A DNA stretch of 7,372 bases from Acidimicrobiales bacterium (GCA_030749275.1 JASMKJ010000001.1:1-7372), one strand, 5' to 3'. Counted from the first letter of the stretch, positions 1-6,484 are shown. Numbers and translations: made by a program. The notes: generated by a model not told the origin, from the sequence alone.

Positions 1-179
1 GAACGCTAACGACCCTGTTGCCAAAGCGAGATAAGGGCGACGAGAAAGGTCGGGTGCTTGTTGACCGTCTGATTCTGAGGGAGCCACCGAGAACACGTCG
101 GGAACGCGTTGATCCACTCGGACTTCAGTCACCGGCATCAGAGTACGCTGCGTCCACCAGAAAGACATCAACAAAGTGA
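1..179 (+). CDS. 3' end of an unrecognised gene (5' truncated by window edge)
   Basis: Reading from base 3, this frame is open for 58 codons and ends in TGA at 177-179. The other two + strand frames hit stops early (TAA at 7-9 and 32-34). The TGA overlaps the GTG start of the next gene in a GTGA arrangement, as is usual for translationally coupled genes in one operon. This overlap is the main argument that the frame is a real gene. The visible C-terminal tail is hydrophilic and rich in Arg, Lys, Asp and Glu, with a short hydrophobic patch (VLVDRLIL) and a Ser/Thr/Lys-rich end. No transmembrane segment or known motif is visible and I do not recognise the family. Given its neighbours, a CoA-metabolism or transport gene would fit, but that is only a guess from context. 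Confidence 0.55.
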   Translation, partial: TLTTLLPKRDKGDEKGRVLVDRLILREPPRTRRERVDPLGLQSPASEYAASTRKTSTK

Positions 180-946
180 GTGAGCCGCTGATGGAGCCAG
201 AACTTGTCCAGACAGAATTAAGGGGTCCCGTGTGCATCATTACGCTTCACCGCAGAGACAAGCGCAACGCGTTCGATCCCGAGTTGACAGATGCTCTCAA
301 CCAAGCACTAGATCAATTCGAAGATGACCCTGCCCAATGGGTTGCTGTTCTCAGTGGCGGACCAGAAATGTTCTCTGCGGGCAGCGATCTGAAAGAAGGC
401 AGCGGACAAACACAACGCGGAGGGGAATACGGAATTATTCGACGTAAACGTCTGAAGCCGATCATTGCCGCAGCAGAGGGTTTGGCCCTTGGCGGAGGAA
501 TGGAGATACTGTTTTGCTGCGATTTGATCGTCGCCGCAACAGATCTGCGTTTGGGTCTCCCTGAAGTGAAGAGAGGCGTTCTGCCCACCAGCGGTGGACT
601 TTTCAGAGCACTTCGTTCGCTTCCTCTTCACATCGCAAAAGAACTGGTGTTAACAGGCGAAGAGTTATCGGCGGATCGAGCGTTTCAATATGGGTTAGTG
701 AATCGACTTGTGGAACCCGGTCGCGCCCTTGAGGAGGCCGTGAGACTCGCAGAGCAAATCGCCACAAATTCCCCAACCTCTACTCGAAACTCGGTGCAAG
801 CCATGGAACGCATCTTGGCTGAGGGAGACACCCTTGGTTGGGCAGCTACCGATCATGCACGAGTTGAGGTGTTTGCCAGCGAGGATCGCAAAGAAGGTAT
901 TCGCGCATTCTTTGAACGCCGCGAACCTGAATGGAGTGGTCGATGA
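176..946 (+). CDS. Crotonase-family enoyl-CoA hydratase/isomerase
   Basis: A 256-residue protein of normal crotonase length, presumably cytosolic and acting on an acyl-CoA thioester. The N-terminal strand and the R-x-x-K-R-N-A-F segment (about 26-33) are typical. The oxyanion-hole region is F-S-A-G-S-D-L (66-72), and the second oxyanion loop is G-L-A-L-G-G-G-M-E (102-110). E110 and E130 (in G-L-P-E-V) lie 20 residues apart, the same spacing as catalytic Glu144 and Glu164 of rat mitochondrial hydratase. Hydratase chemistry is therefore plausible, although isomerase or other crotonase reactions cannot be excluded and the acyl substrate is unknown. The GTG start at 176 is chosen because it overlaps the preceding stop (GTGA). 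An in-frame ATG at 191 (codon 6) is the alternative; neither has a strong ribosome site. The 3' end overlaps the next gene by ATGA, so coupled translation is likely. Confidence 0.9.
   Translation: MSEPLMEPELVQTELRGPVCIITLHRRDKRNAFDPELTDALNQALDQFEDDPAQWVAVLSGGPEMFSAGSDLKEGSGQTQRGGEYGIIRRKRLKPIIAAAEGLALGGGMEILFCCDLIVAATDLRLGLPEVKRGVLPTSGGLFRALRSLPLHIAKELVLTGEELSADRAFQYGLVNRLVEPGRALEEAVRLAEQIATNSPTSTRNSVQAMERILAEGDTLGWAATDHARVEVFASEDRKEGIRAFFERREPEWSGR
933..936 (+). promoter_or_regulatory. Ribosome binding site inside the crotonase gene that fixes the CMD start
   Basis: GGAG lies six bases before the ATG at 943, within the last codons of the crotonase gene. It supports the 943 start over the in-frame ATG at 931, which would place the start further back inside the upstream gene. 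Confidence 0.5.
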
Positions 947-1509
947 GTCGACTTCAAGTACCCGAAGAAGAAAACCTAGATCAAAGTCAAAAAGCTCTCC
1001 GAGATGCGGTTGTGGGGTCGCGAAAGGGTCTTGGTCCCGAGGTATGGGGCAGGGGCCCATTCGGTGTTTGGCAGAATGCACCGAATGTGGGACACCCGGC
1101 CTTAGATCTGGGAGCTGCTGTCCGATTCGGCACATCCCTAGCCGCAGACGCACGCGAAGTCGCAATTTGCGCGGTAGGAGTTCACTACAAGGCCAAGTTC
1201 GAGTTCGCGGCGCATCGGGCCATAGGTATAGAAGCTGGATTATCAGCGAACGCTTTGGACCTGTTGGCGGCAGGAGAAGATCCTGGTTGGAGCGGAGATC
1301 TGGACCTGGTGCATCGTTATACCGTGGCGTTGTTGCTTGACCATCGCGTCTCAGAAGAGCTCCATCAAGAGTTGGTGGAGTGCGTTTCTGAGAGCGGAGC
1401 AGTTGAACTCGTCACCACAATTGGCTACTACTGCCTCATCTGTCTGACTCTGAATGCCTTTGAGGTGCCACTCTCCAAGGAAATGGAAGACCCGTGGCCA
1501 GACAGCTAA
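943..1509 (+). CDS. Carboxymuconolactone decarboxylase (CMD/AhpD-like) family protein
   Basis: A 188-residue all-helical protein of the CMD family. The diagnostic segment runs from about 71 to 100: R-E-V-A-I-C, then K-A-K-F-E-F-A-A-H, then G-L-S, matching the R-E-x-x-I ... Y/F-E-W/F-x-x-H pattern of the decarboxylase-like branch. E72, E87 and H91 are the conserved polar residues. The redox CxxC pair of AhpD-type peroxidase partners is missing: C76 is not followed by a second Cys at the right spacing. A disulfide-reductase role is therefore unlikely. The ATG at 943 is preferred over an in-frame ATG at 931 because it forms an ATGA overlap with the upstream stop and has GGAG at 933-936, six bases before it. 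Family members remote from beta-ketoadipate clusters are often unassigned, so true 4-carboxymuconolactone decarboxylase activity is not claimed. Context suggests it works with the crotonase. Confidence 0.82.
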   Translation: MSRLQVPEEENLDQSQKALRDAVVGSRKGLGPEVWGRGPFGVWQNAPNVGHPALDLGAAVRFGTSLAADAREVAICAVGVHYKAKFEFAAHRAIGIEAGLSANALDLLAAGEDPGWSGDLDLVHRYTVALLLDHRVSEELHQELVECVSESGAVELVTTIGYYCLICLTLNAFEVPLSKEMEDPWPDS

Positions 1510-1529
1510 ACGCGCTCTAGGGTGTCGGC

Positions 1530-1973
1530 ATGACATTTGACGGTGAATACGGCCCGAGTACATGGGATTGGGTAGCTGAGCAGGCTGAAGAGTACGAAAA
1601 GTCAAACGGCCAAAACGCAAACATGCTTCGAGATACTGGCTTACCGATCATTGTGATGACCACAATCGGACATCGCACCGGATTGGTTCGCAAGGTCCCT
1701 CTCATGAAGGTCGAACATGAGGGTTGCTATGCAATCGTGGCATCAAAGGGCGGAGCGGTGAATCATCCAGGTTGGTACCACAACCTGATGGCGAACCCGA
1801 CAGTCCTGATACAAGACGGACCGGAACCTTTCGAAACAACCGTGAGGCTGCTCAGCGGCAGCGAACGGGAGGAGTGGTGGGAACGTTCCGTTGCGGCATT
1901 TTCGCCTTACGCGGAGTATCAAGAAAAGACCGAGCGAGAGATCCCGCTGTTTATTACCGAGCCGCCGACCTAA
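1530..1973 (+). CDS. F420-dependent nitroreductase-family (Ddn-type) oxidoreductase
   Basis: A 147-residue protein of the deazaflavin-dependent nitroreductase family (split beta-barrel, as in Mycobacterium tuberculosis Ddn). These enzymes use reduced coenzyme F420 to reduce quinones, enones or nitro compounds. Visible family marks are the N-terminal E-Y-x-P-S-T-W segment (6-12) and T-T-I-G-H-R-T-G ... R-K-V-P-L-M (44-59), a cofactor-binding strand-turn-strand. They continue with V-A-S-K-G-G-A-V-N-H-P-G-W-Y-H-N-L (70-86), the signature around the F420 site, then the E-E-W-W and Y-x-E-Y-Q-x-K-T segments near the C-terminus. The length is complete for the family and the start matches the usual N-terminus. 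TAGGG at 1518-1522 is a weak ribosome site. The gene begins 20 bases after the CMD stop, so it probably belongs to the same transcript. Its physiological substrate is unknown. It is the best evidence that the host makes F420. Confidence 0.92.
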   Translation: MTFDGEYGPSTWDWVAEQAEEYEKSNGQNANMLRDTGLPIIVMTTIGHRTGLVRKVPLMKVEHEGCYAIVASKGGAVNHPGWYHNLMANPTVLIQDGPEPFETTVRLLSGSEREEWWERSVAAFSPYAEYQEKTEREIPLFITEPPT

Positions 1974-2076
1974 CGCTCGTTTGAAGTTCCGACGCAGCAG
2001 GAAAAACGCGAAGGTATAACAGGGCGCCTCTCGCCAGCATCAGGGTGAGTGGTTGAGGTGTCCGGAACCCTAGGGG
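1974..2076. other. Convergent intergenic region
   Basis: A 103-base gap between the ends of two convergent genes. It holds a short GGCG/CGCC hairpin (2023-2026 with 2032-2035, five-base loop) and a perfect 8-base palindrome CCCTAGGG (2068-2075). Neither is followed by a T-run on either strand, so neither is a convincing intrinsic terminator. No further gene is visible here. Confidence 0.5.
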
Positions 2077-3330
2077 TCACATGTCTATCGTCGGGGGAGC
2101 GTTGTTCAACGCGTCGACGGCGAATCCAGCGGCCGCTTTGTATGCCGCCATGTAATCCTCGATTTCGTTTCGGGGTATTACGTCTTCGATGTCGTCAAAG
2201 ACTCCCCCGCAGCGTTCCTCGACAAGTCCGAGGATGCCGATGGGTCCAGCACCGCGATTCCTTAGAACGAGTTGATTCATATCCGCAAGCATTTGAGATT
2301 CATAGGTCTTGAGGGCATCGGCACACACCCCGTTTTCGACAAATGCTGCGCCTAGTACTCGCGCGTCGACGATTGCTTGACTTGCGCCGTTTGAGCCAAC
2401 TGGATACATAACGTGCGCAGCGTCACCGATCAGAGCGCAGCGACCATCGACCCAAGTATCTAACGGGTTGCGATCCACCATCGGGTATTCGTAGACCACC
2501 GAAGCTTTCTTGATGAGCTCAGGGACGTCGAGCCAATCAAACGACCAATCTTCGAATTCACTCAAGAACTTGCTTGTGGGAACCTGTTTGTTCCAGTCGC
2601 TCTGCCCCCAGTCCTGAGACGTGTCGTAGGTCAGCTCGGCTATCCAATTGATTGTCGCCAGACCGGTTCCAGGATCAGGTTTGCTAATTGGATAGCAAAC
2701 GAATCGTTGTTCTAACTTGCCTACCAAGACAAAAGAGGCACCAGTGCGAATGGGTACTGCTTCTGTAGTGCCCCTCCACATCACTGGACCACCCCAAATA
2801 GGAGGCCCTTCGTCAGGATGCATTTGAGCTCTCACCGCGCTGTGTAGCCCGTCGGCGCCAATTAGAACGGTTCCTTCTTCTAGCAGTTCTTCCCCCGATT
2901 GATTGACAAAGGTCGCCTCGATAGCGTCGTCGTGAGACTGGTAGTGATCTAAACGGCTTCCTGTAATGACCGCATCGGATCCCAATCTCTGAAGTACTTC
3001 TTCATACAACATCATTTGTAGTTGCCCGCGATGCACTGAGTACTGAGGCCATAAGTAGCCAGCGTCTAGGCCGCGGGGCTCGGCCCAGACGTCATTGCCA
3101 CTTCGTCCAACGAGGGCCCATTCCTTCGCTTCGATACCGATGCGGTCAAGTTGGTCGTGGAGACCGAGATCAAAAAGTTCCCTTACAGCGTTGGGTTGAA
3201 TATTGATGCCGGCACCTAACGGTTCCAGCTTTTGAACGCTTTCATGAACGACAACAGGTATACCCAACTGGTGGCACGTAAGTGCCATGGTCATCCCAGC
3301 GATACCGCCTCCGGCCACAATTACGGTCAT
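2077..3330 (-). CDS. FAD-dependent aromatic-type monooxygenase, PhzS-like flavin-dependent oxidoreductase
   Basis: A 417-residue group A flavoprotein monooxygenase; such enzymes hydroxylate (often aromatic) substrates using NAD(P)H and O2. All three fingerprints are present. The N-terminal dinucleotide fold is G-G-G-I-A-G (7-12) with E30 at the end of strand 2. The DG motif is L-I-G-A-D-G-L-H-S-A-V-R (156-167). The GD motif is A-L-I-G-D-A-A-H ... P-V-G-S-N-G-A (299-316). The segments W-P-Q-Y-S-V-H-R-G-Q-L-Q (94-105) and W-R-G-T-T-E-A (185-191) resemble the family containing phenazine monooxygenase PhzS, so I place it there rather than with salicylate hydroxylase. No signal peptide or membrane segment is seen, so it is probably cytosolic. 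The ATG at 3328-3330 lacks a ribosome site but has a suitable -10 just upstream, suggesting a leaderless message. The real substrate cannot be read from the sequence. Confidence 0.9.
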   Translation of the reverse strand: MTVIVAGGGIAGMTMALTCHQLGIPVVVHESVQKLEPLGAGINIQPNAVRELFDLGLHDQLDRIGIEAKEWALVGRSGNDVWAEPRGLDAGYLWPQYSVHRGQLQMMLYEEVLQRLGSDAVITGSRLDHYQSHDDAIEATFVNQSGEELLEEGTVLIGADGLHSAVRAQMHPDEGPPIWGGPVMWRGTTEAVPIRTGASFVLVGKLEQRFVCYPISKPDPGTGLATINWIAELTYDTSQDWGQSDWNKQVPTSKFLSEFEDWSFDWLDVPELIKKASVVYEYPMVDRNPLDTWVDGRCALIGDAAHVMYPVGSNGASQAIVDARVLGAAFVENGVCADALKTYESQMLADMNQLVLRNRGAGPIGILGLVEERCGGVFDDIEDVIPRNEIEDYMAAYKAAAGFAVDALNNAPPTIDM

Positions 3331-3368
3331 GGCAGAAGAATAGAGTCAGAACGTGTAACACTCATCTC
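3331..3368. promoter_or_regulatory. Compact divergent promoter region (monooxygenase / SAH hydrolase)
   Basis: Only 38 bases separate the two divergent start codons. On the - strand, TATTCT (3337-3342) fits a TANNNT -10 box and ends six bases before the monooxygenase ATG. On the + strand, TAACAC (3356-3361) ends seven bases before the GTG at 3369. Neither gene has a Shine-Dalgarno sequence, so both may be read from leaderless transcripts. No good -35 boxes are visible. The -10 calls are motif inference only. Confidence 0.35.
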
Positions 3369-4631
3369 GTGTCTGCACTAAATATTTCCCGGATTCTTGA
3401 TATCAATCTCGCTCCGGAGGGCCACCTCGCCATTGAATGGGCTCGCCGTCATTCCCCTCTCGTTGACGGCTTTTTACGAGACAGGCTGAGTGACAAGGCC
3501 CTGGAGGGACGAAGAATAGCGGTGGTTGTGCACCTGGAAGCCAAAACAGCGTTTCTTGCCACCGTCTTAGCTGATGCCGGCGCTGAGGTCGTGGTTGCGG
3601 GATCGAATCCTCATTCAACACGCGATGAGATCGCAGCGGCCCTGGTTGATCGCGGAATCGCAGTTCACTCAACTCGAGACAGCGGTTACGAAGCATGGGA
3701 GCAAGATCTGTTGTCAATAGCAGATACTGGCCCTGAGTTCATCATCGATGACGGCGCAGAATTAACGATTCGAATAGCTAGTCAACGACCGGACCTATTA
3801 GCGGAGCTGAAAGGCGTGACGGAACAAACCACCACCGGTGTAGCCCGGCTAGCGGCACTGGCAGAACGAGACATGCTGCCCTTTCCTGCCCTCGCGGCAA
3901 ATGATGCCGCGTGTAAACATCTCTTCGACAACAAGTACGGAACCGGTCAAAGCACCATCCAGGCGATCTTGAATCTTACGAACATGTTGATGGCCGGCAA
4001 AACGGTGGCGGTCTTGGGCTACGGATGGGTAGGTCGGGGAATCGCCGCCCACGTTAGAGCGCTTGGTGGAACGGCGTGGGTGATCGAAGTCAATCCGGTG
4101 AGAGCGCTGGAAGCATTTATGGACGGCCACCAAGTTGGGAATCTTGCTACAGCGCTGCCGTCAGCGGATTTTGTTATTACCGCTACAGGCGGACGACGAG
4201 CACTGTCGCGAGAACATTTCGCGGATATGAAAGATGGTGTCATTTTGGCTAATGCTGGCCACCACGACCTAGAGATAGATGTGGAAGCCCTCGCAGAGGA
4301 AGCCGACGGCTTTCGAGCGGTACGGCATGGTATTGATGAATACTTGTTGCCCGGTCGTCGCTCAGTGCTAGTCCTAGCAAATGGGGCGTTGGTGAATATA
4401 GCGGGAGGTTTGGGTCATCCGATCGAAATCATGGATCTGTCGTTTGCAGTTCAAGGAGTGGGTTGCCATGAACTTGCTCGTGGGTTGGTCCCGCCGGGCG
4501 TTCACGTCATAGCACCGGAAATCGATGCGGAGATCGCTGCAGCGAAACTTGGGTTCCATAGCATTCATCTGGATGTCAAAGGGCTACACCAAGAAGACAC
4601 AATTGATGATCTACTGAGACGGGAAGGCTGA
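3369..4631 (+). CDS. ahcY: S-adenosylhomocysteine hydrolase (archaeal/Thermotoga-type), with an active-site Glu-to-Gln change
   Basis: A 420-residue NAD-dependent adenosylhomocysteinase, expected to split SAH reversibly into adenosine and homocysteine. Counting from the GTG at 3369, expected active-site residues include H55 (H-L-E-A-K-T-A), D128 (D-D-G-A-E-L-T), K183, D187 and N188 (C-K-H-L-F-D-N), H298 (A-G-H-H-D) and H350 (G-H-P). The NAD fold is G-Y-G-W-V-G-R-G (217-224). The Y-G-T-G-Q-S-T segment (190-196), with Thr where human has Cys195, and the short length without the extended C-terminal K-P-x-x-Y-R-Y mark the archaeal/Thermotoga branch. Oddity: T-E-Q-T-T-T-G has Gln153 at the position of human Glu156; the spacing to the aligned Lys is 30 in both. 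The frame extends upstream to an ATG at 3282, but that would run into the divergent gene and adds a non-homologous tail. Co-transcribed with deoD. An S-inosylhomocysteine hydrolase role or altered activity is possible. Confidence 0.88.
   Translation: MSALNISRILDINLAPEGHLAIEWARRHSPLVDGFLRDRLSDKALEGRRIAVVVHLEAKTAFLATVLADAGAEVVVAGSNPHSTRDEIAAALVDRGIAVHSTRDSGYEAWEQDLLSIADTGPEFIIDDGAELTIRIASQRPDLLAELKGVTEQTTTGVARLAALAERDMLPFPALAANDAACKHLFDNKYGTGQSTIQAILNLTNMLMAGKTVAVLGYGWVGRGIAAHVRALGGTAWVIEVNPVRALEAFMDGHQVGNLATALPSADFVITATGGRRALSREHFADMKDGVILANAGHHDLEIDVEALAEEADGFRAVRHGIDEYLLPGRRSVLVLANGALVNIAGGLGHPIEIMDLSFAVQGVGCHELARGLVPPGVHVIAPEIDAEIAAAKLGFHSIHLDVKGLHQEDTIDDLLRREG
4621..4627 (+). promoter_or_regulatory. 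Ribosome binding site of deoD within the end of the SAH hydrolase gene
   Basis: GGGAAGG lies five bases before the ATG at 4633 and is inside the last codons of the preceding gene. It supports this start and coupled expression of the pair. Confidence 0.5.
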
Positions 4632-4632
4632 A

Positions 4633-5358
4633 ATGTCGACACCTCATATTGACGCAGTGTTGGGGGACTTCGCCTCAGTTGTCCTGATGCCGGGAGATCC
4701 ACGTCGCGCCGCCTACATTGCCGAAGAACACTTGGAAGAGAGTCGCCAAGTCACTGATGTCCGAAACGCCATAGGATTTACCGGCTCTTACGAGGGCACA
4801 CCCATTTCTGTAATGCCGTCAGGCATGGGAATGCCTTCTGCAGCGATTTACATCACCGAGTTGTATCGGTCCTTTGAAGTTGAGACCATCATCAGGATCG
4901 GGACCGCAGGAGCCTTTTCCCCGGAACTTGACCTTCGCGACATGGTTGTCGCTTCGAACTGCATAACGAACAGTCGAATGCCAGAGTATGTGCTGGGTGG
5001 ACCCGACTACGACCTGCTGCCAACCCCGTCGTTATTGACTACTGCTGCAGACGTAGCGAACGAACGCGGTGTTGAACTTCATCAGGGCACGGTCTTCAGT
5101 ACTGACATCTTTTACGAACCCGATGACACGCTCAATGATCGGATGATTGGAGACGGAGTGTTGTGTGTGGAGATGGAGACAGCAGCACTTTATGCACTAG
5201 CTCAGGCTGAACGAAAACGCGCACTGAGTATGGTCACTATCTCCGACCACCTGACTACGGGCTTACGTATGAGTCCCGAAGAGCGTCAAAGCACACTTGA
5301 CCAGATGATTTCATTTTCACTGAAGGTAGCGATCAAAGAAGCAGCGATTATTGGGTGA
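4633..5358 (+). CDS. deoD: Purine nucleoside phosphorylase, DeoD (hexameric) type
   Basis: A 241-residue DeoD-type phosphorylase that converts purine nucleosides plus phosphate to the free base and (deoxy)ribose-1-phosphate. It follows the E. coli protein closely from the first residues (T-P-H-I). With a one-residue offset, the active-site residues line up: H5, the phosphate-binding arginines R25 (M-P-G-D-P-R-R), R44 and R88 (I-I-R-I-G), F160, the V-E-M-E segment (179-182) that holds the ribose, the catalytic acid D205 (S-D-H) and R218. The only notable difference is T91 where E. coli has Ser90 (G-T-A-G-A), a conservative change. The length matches the family. It starts one base after the SAH hydrolase stop, so the two form an operon; the likely job is to remove adenosine released by the hydrolase and pull that reversible reaction forward. 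MTA/SAH nucleosidase and uridine phosphorylase are less likely, given the DeoD residue pattern. Confidence 0.95.
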   Translation: MSTPHIDAVLGDFASVVLMPGDPRRAAYIAEEHLEESRQVTDVRNAIGFTGSYEGTPISVMPSGMGMPSAAIYITELYRSFEVETIIRIGTAGAFSPELDLRDMVVASNCITNSRMPEYVLGGPDYDLLPTPSLLTTAADVANERGVELHQGTVFSTDIFYEPDDTLNDRMIGDGVLCVEMETAALYALAQAERKRALSMVTISDHLTTGLRMSPEERQSTLDQMISFSLKVAIKEAAIIG

Positions 5359-6484
5359 ACCAAGAGCGGTATATGTCTAGCGATCGCTCTAACTGCCCGA
5401 TATCTACCCATTCGACTGCTTGGTGAGCCTGGTCGATCGAGCCTGGCCCAAAGACAACAAGTTCATCCGCCACTTCCCCATAGCGGAGAGCGTTCGACCC
5501 ATAGTCCGCTGTGGTTGGTGCAGTGTCTGCAAGCTGTGCGAGGACTGTCACCAAAGAGCAGGAGGGGTCTTGGTAAAAGCCGGGGCTGCCATCTCCATAC
5601 AGCGATTCGATGGTTGTAGACAACGGGGCGGCGCTGTTTTCGATGAGTTTGCACAAGGCTGCACGGACTTCGTCGATGTTCTCGCCGGGAGCGGTGCGAC
5701 GCCCTACATATAACGCGCATGCGTCGGGAATAATATTTCTGGCCAAACCGCCCGCGAGTTCTGTGACCGACACGGTGCCCTTACCCACCGGGGTTGTCGC
5801 TTCAAGAGCGGCCAGCCGTTCTTGTTCTTCGTCAATAGCGATAACAACGCGCGCAGCGCCGCTCAGTGCGTTCGCACCAAGATGAGGCTTGGAGGAATGC
5901 GCGGCATGGCCATGGACGGTGACATCAAGGCCTATGCCACCCTTGTGGCCATGAACAGGTGCGCACATTGTTGGCTCTGCAACCACCATTTGTTCGACTC
6001 GTTGTCCTCTATCCAACAGCCAGTCGCGATACCGCGCCGCACCCAACAGCCCGCCTCCTTCTTCAGAGACGGTGCCAATCAGGTTCACAGTTGGCACAGG
6101 ATGGCGACCTTCGTTTCGAAGCTCCTCTAGAACCTGCAACACGATGGCAAAGGTTGGTTTGGTATCGACCGACCCGCGCCCATACACCCTGCCATCTTCG
6201 ATGCGGCCATCGAAAGGGTCATCGGGCATATGCTCCACTCCGACAGTATCGAGATGAACGTCGACGGTGATAGCTCGATCTGAAGTGCCCTCAAAACGTG
6301 CGTAAACGTTGCACCGACCATCCTCAACCTCGTCAACGACAACGTCACCTCCGAGCGCTTCAGCATGGTTGGCCAACCAATCTGATAGATCACGCTCTGC
6401 GGCATCGCCAGACTTTGGTCCGGCGTGGAGCGGATTGACACTAGGAATCCGTACCAACTCGGCTACCCGTTCAGCTATCTCCAC
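5348..6484 (-). CDS. argE: M20-family deacylase, probable acetylornithine deacetylase (ArgE-like)
   Basis: A 378-residue M20 metallohydrolase close to E. coli ArgE length (383). The two-metal site is intact: H77 and D79 (V-H-L-D-T), bridging D107 (G-R-G-S-V-D-T-K), general base E141 with E142 (S-E-E-G), E170 (A-E-P-T) and H354 (D-Q-A-H-Q). The lid dimerisation domain spans roughly 180-290, starting at H-K-G (180-182) with H-A-A-H-S-S (193-198). The A-E-P-T ... H-K-G segment and F-G-P-G-S-I-D-Q-A-H-Q (345-355) resemble ArgE more than DapE or peptidase T. Expected reaction: N-acetylornithine to ornithine plus acetate, in the cytosol. Divergence from argG supports a role in arginine synthesis. 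The GTG start at 6482-6484 has a strong ribosome site. Its TAA lies inside the end of deoD. DapE, N-acetylcitrulline deacetylase or a dipeptidase remain alternatives. Confidence 0.82.
   Translation of the reverse strand: MEIAERVAELVRIPSVNPLHAGPKSGDAAERDLSDWLANHAEALGGDVVVDEVEDGRCNVYARFEGTSDRAITVDVHLDTVGVEHMPDDPFDGRIEDGRVYGRGSVDTKPTFAIVLQVLEELRNEGRHPVPTVNLIGTVSEEGGGLLGAARYRDWLLDRGQRVEQMVVAEPTMCAPVHGHKGGIGLDVTVHGHAAHSSKPHLGANALSGAARVVIAIDEEQERLAALEATTPVGKGTVSVTELAGGLARNIIPDACALYVGRRTAPGENIDEVRAALCKLIENSAAPLSTTIESLYGDGSPGFYQDPSCSLVTVLAQLADTAPTTADYGSNALRYGEVADELVVFGPGSIDQAHQAVEWVDIGQLERSLDIYRSWFTQ

Noticed and set aside
931..942. ATG at 931 as the start of the CMD-family gene
   Set aside because: The ATG at 943 makes a standard ATGA overlap and has GGAG at a good distance; 931 does not.
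695..1165. 156-codon open frame on the - strand
   Set aside because: It is antisense to the crotonase and CMD genes, shows no recognisable motif, and has no start signal.
834..1340. 168-codon open frame on the + strand across the crotonase/CMD junction
   Set aside because: It overlaps two well-supported genes in another frame and its product is Arg/Ser-rich, low-quality sequence typical of a shadow frame.
2023..2035. GGCG/CGCC hairpin as a terminator for the left operon
   Set aside because: The stem is only four base pairs and no T-run follows on either strand.
2068..2075. CCCTAGGG palindrome as an operator
   Set aside because: A single 8-base palindrome between convergent gene ends, with no second copy or promoter nearby, is likely chance.
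3282..3368. Upstream extension of the SAH hydrolase to the ATG at 3282
   Set aside because: It would run 49 bases into the divergent monooxygenase gene and add 29 Arg-rich residues without family similarity. The GTG at 3369 gives the expected N-terminus.
3369..4631. Reading the SAH hydrolase as a catalytically dead pseudo-enzyme
   Set aside because: Apart from the Glu-to-Gln change, the active-site and NAD-binding residues I checked are present, the Cys195-to-Thr change is normal for this branch, and the frame is intact, so loss of function is not shown.
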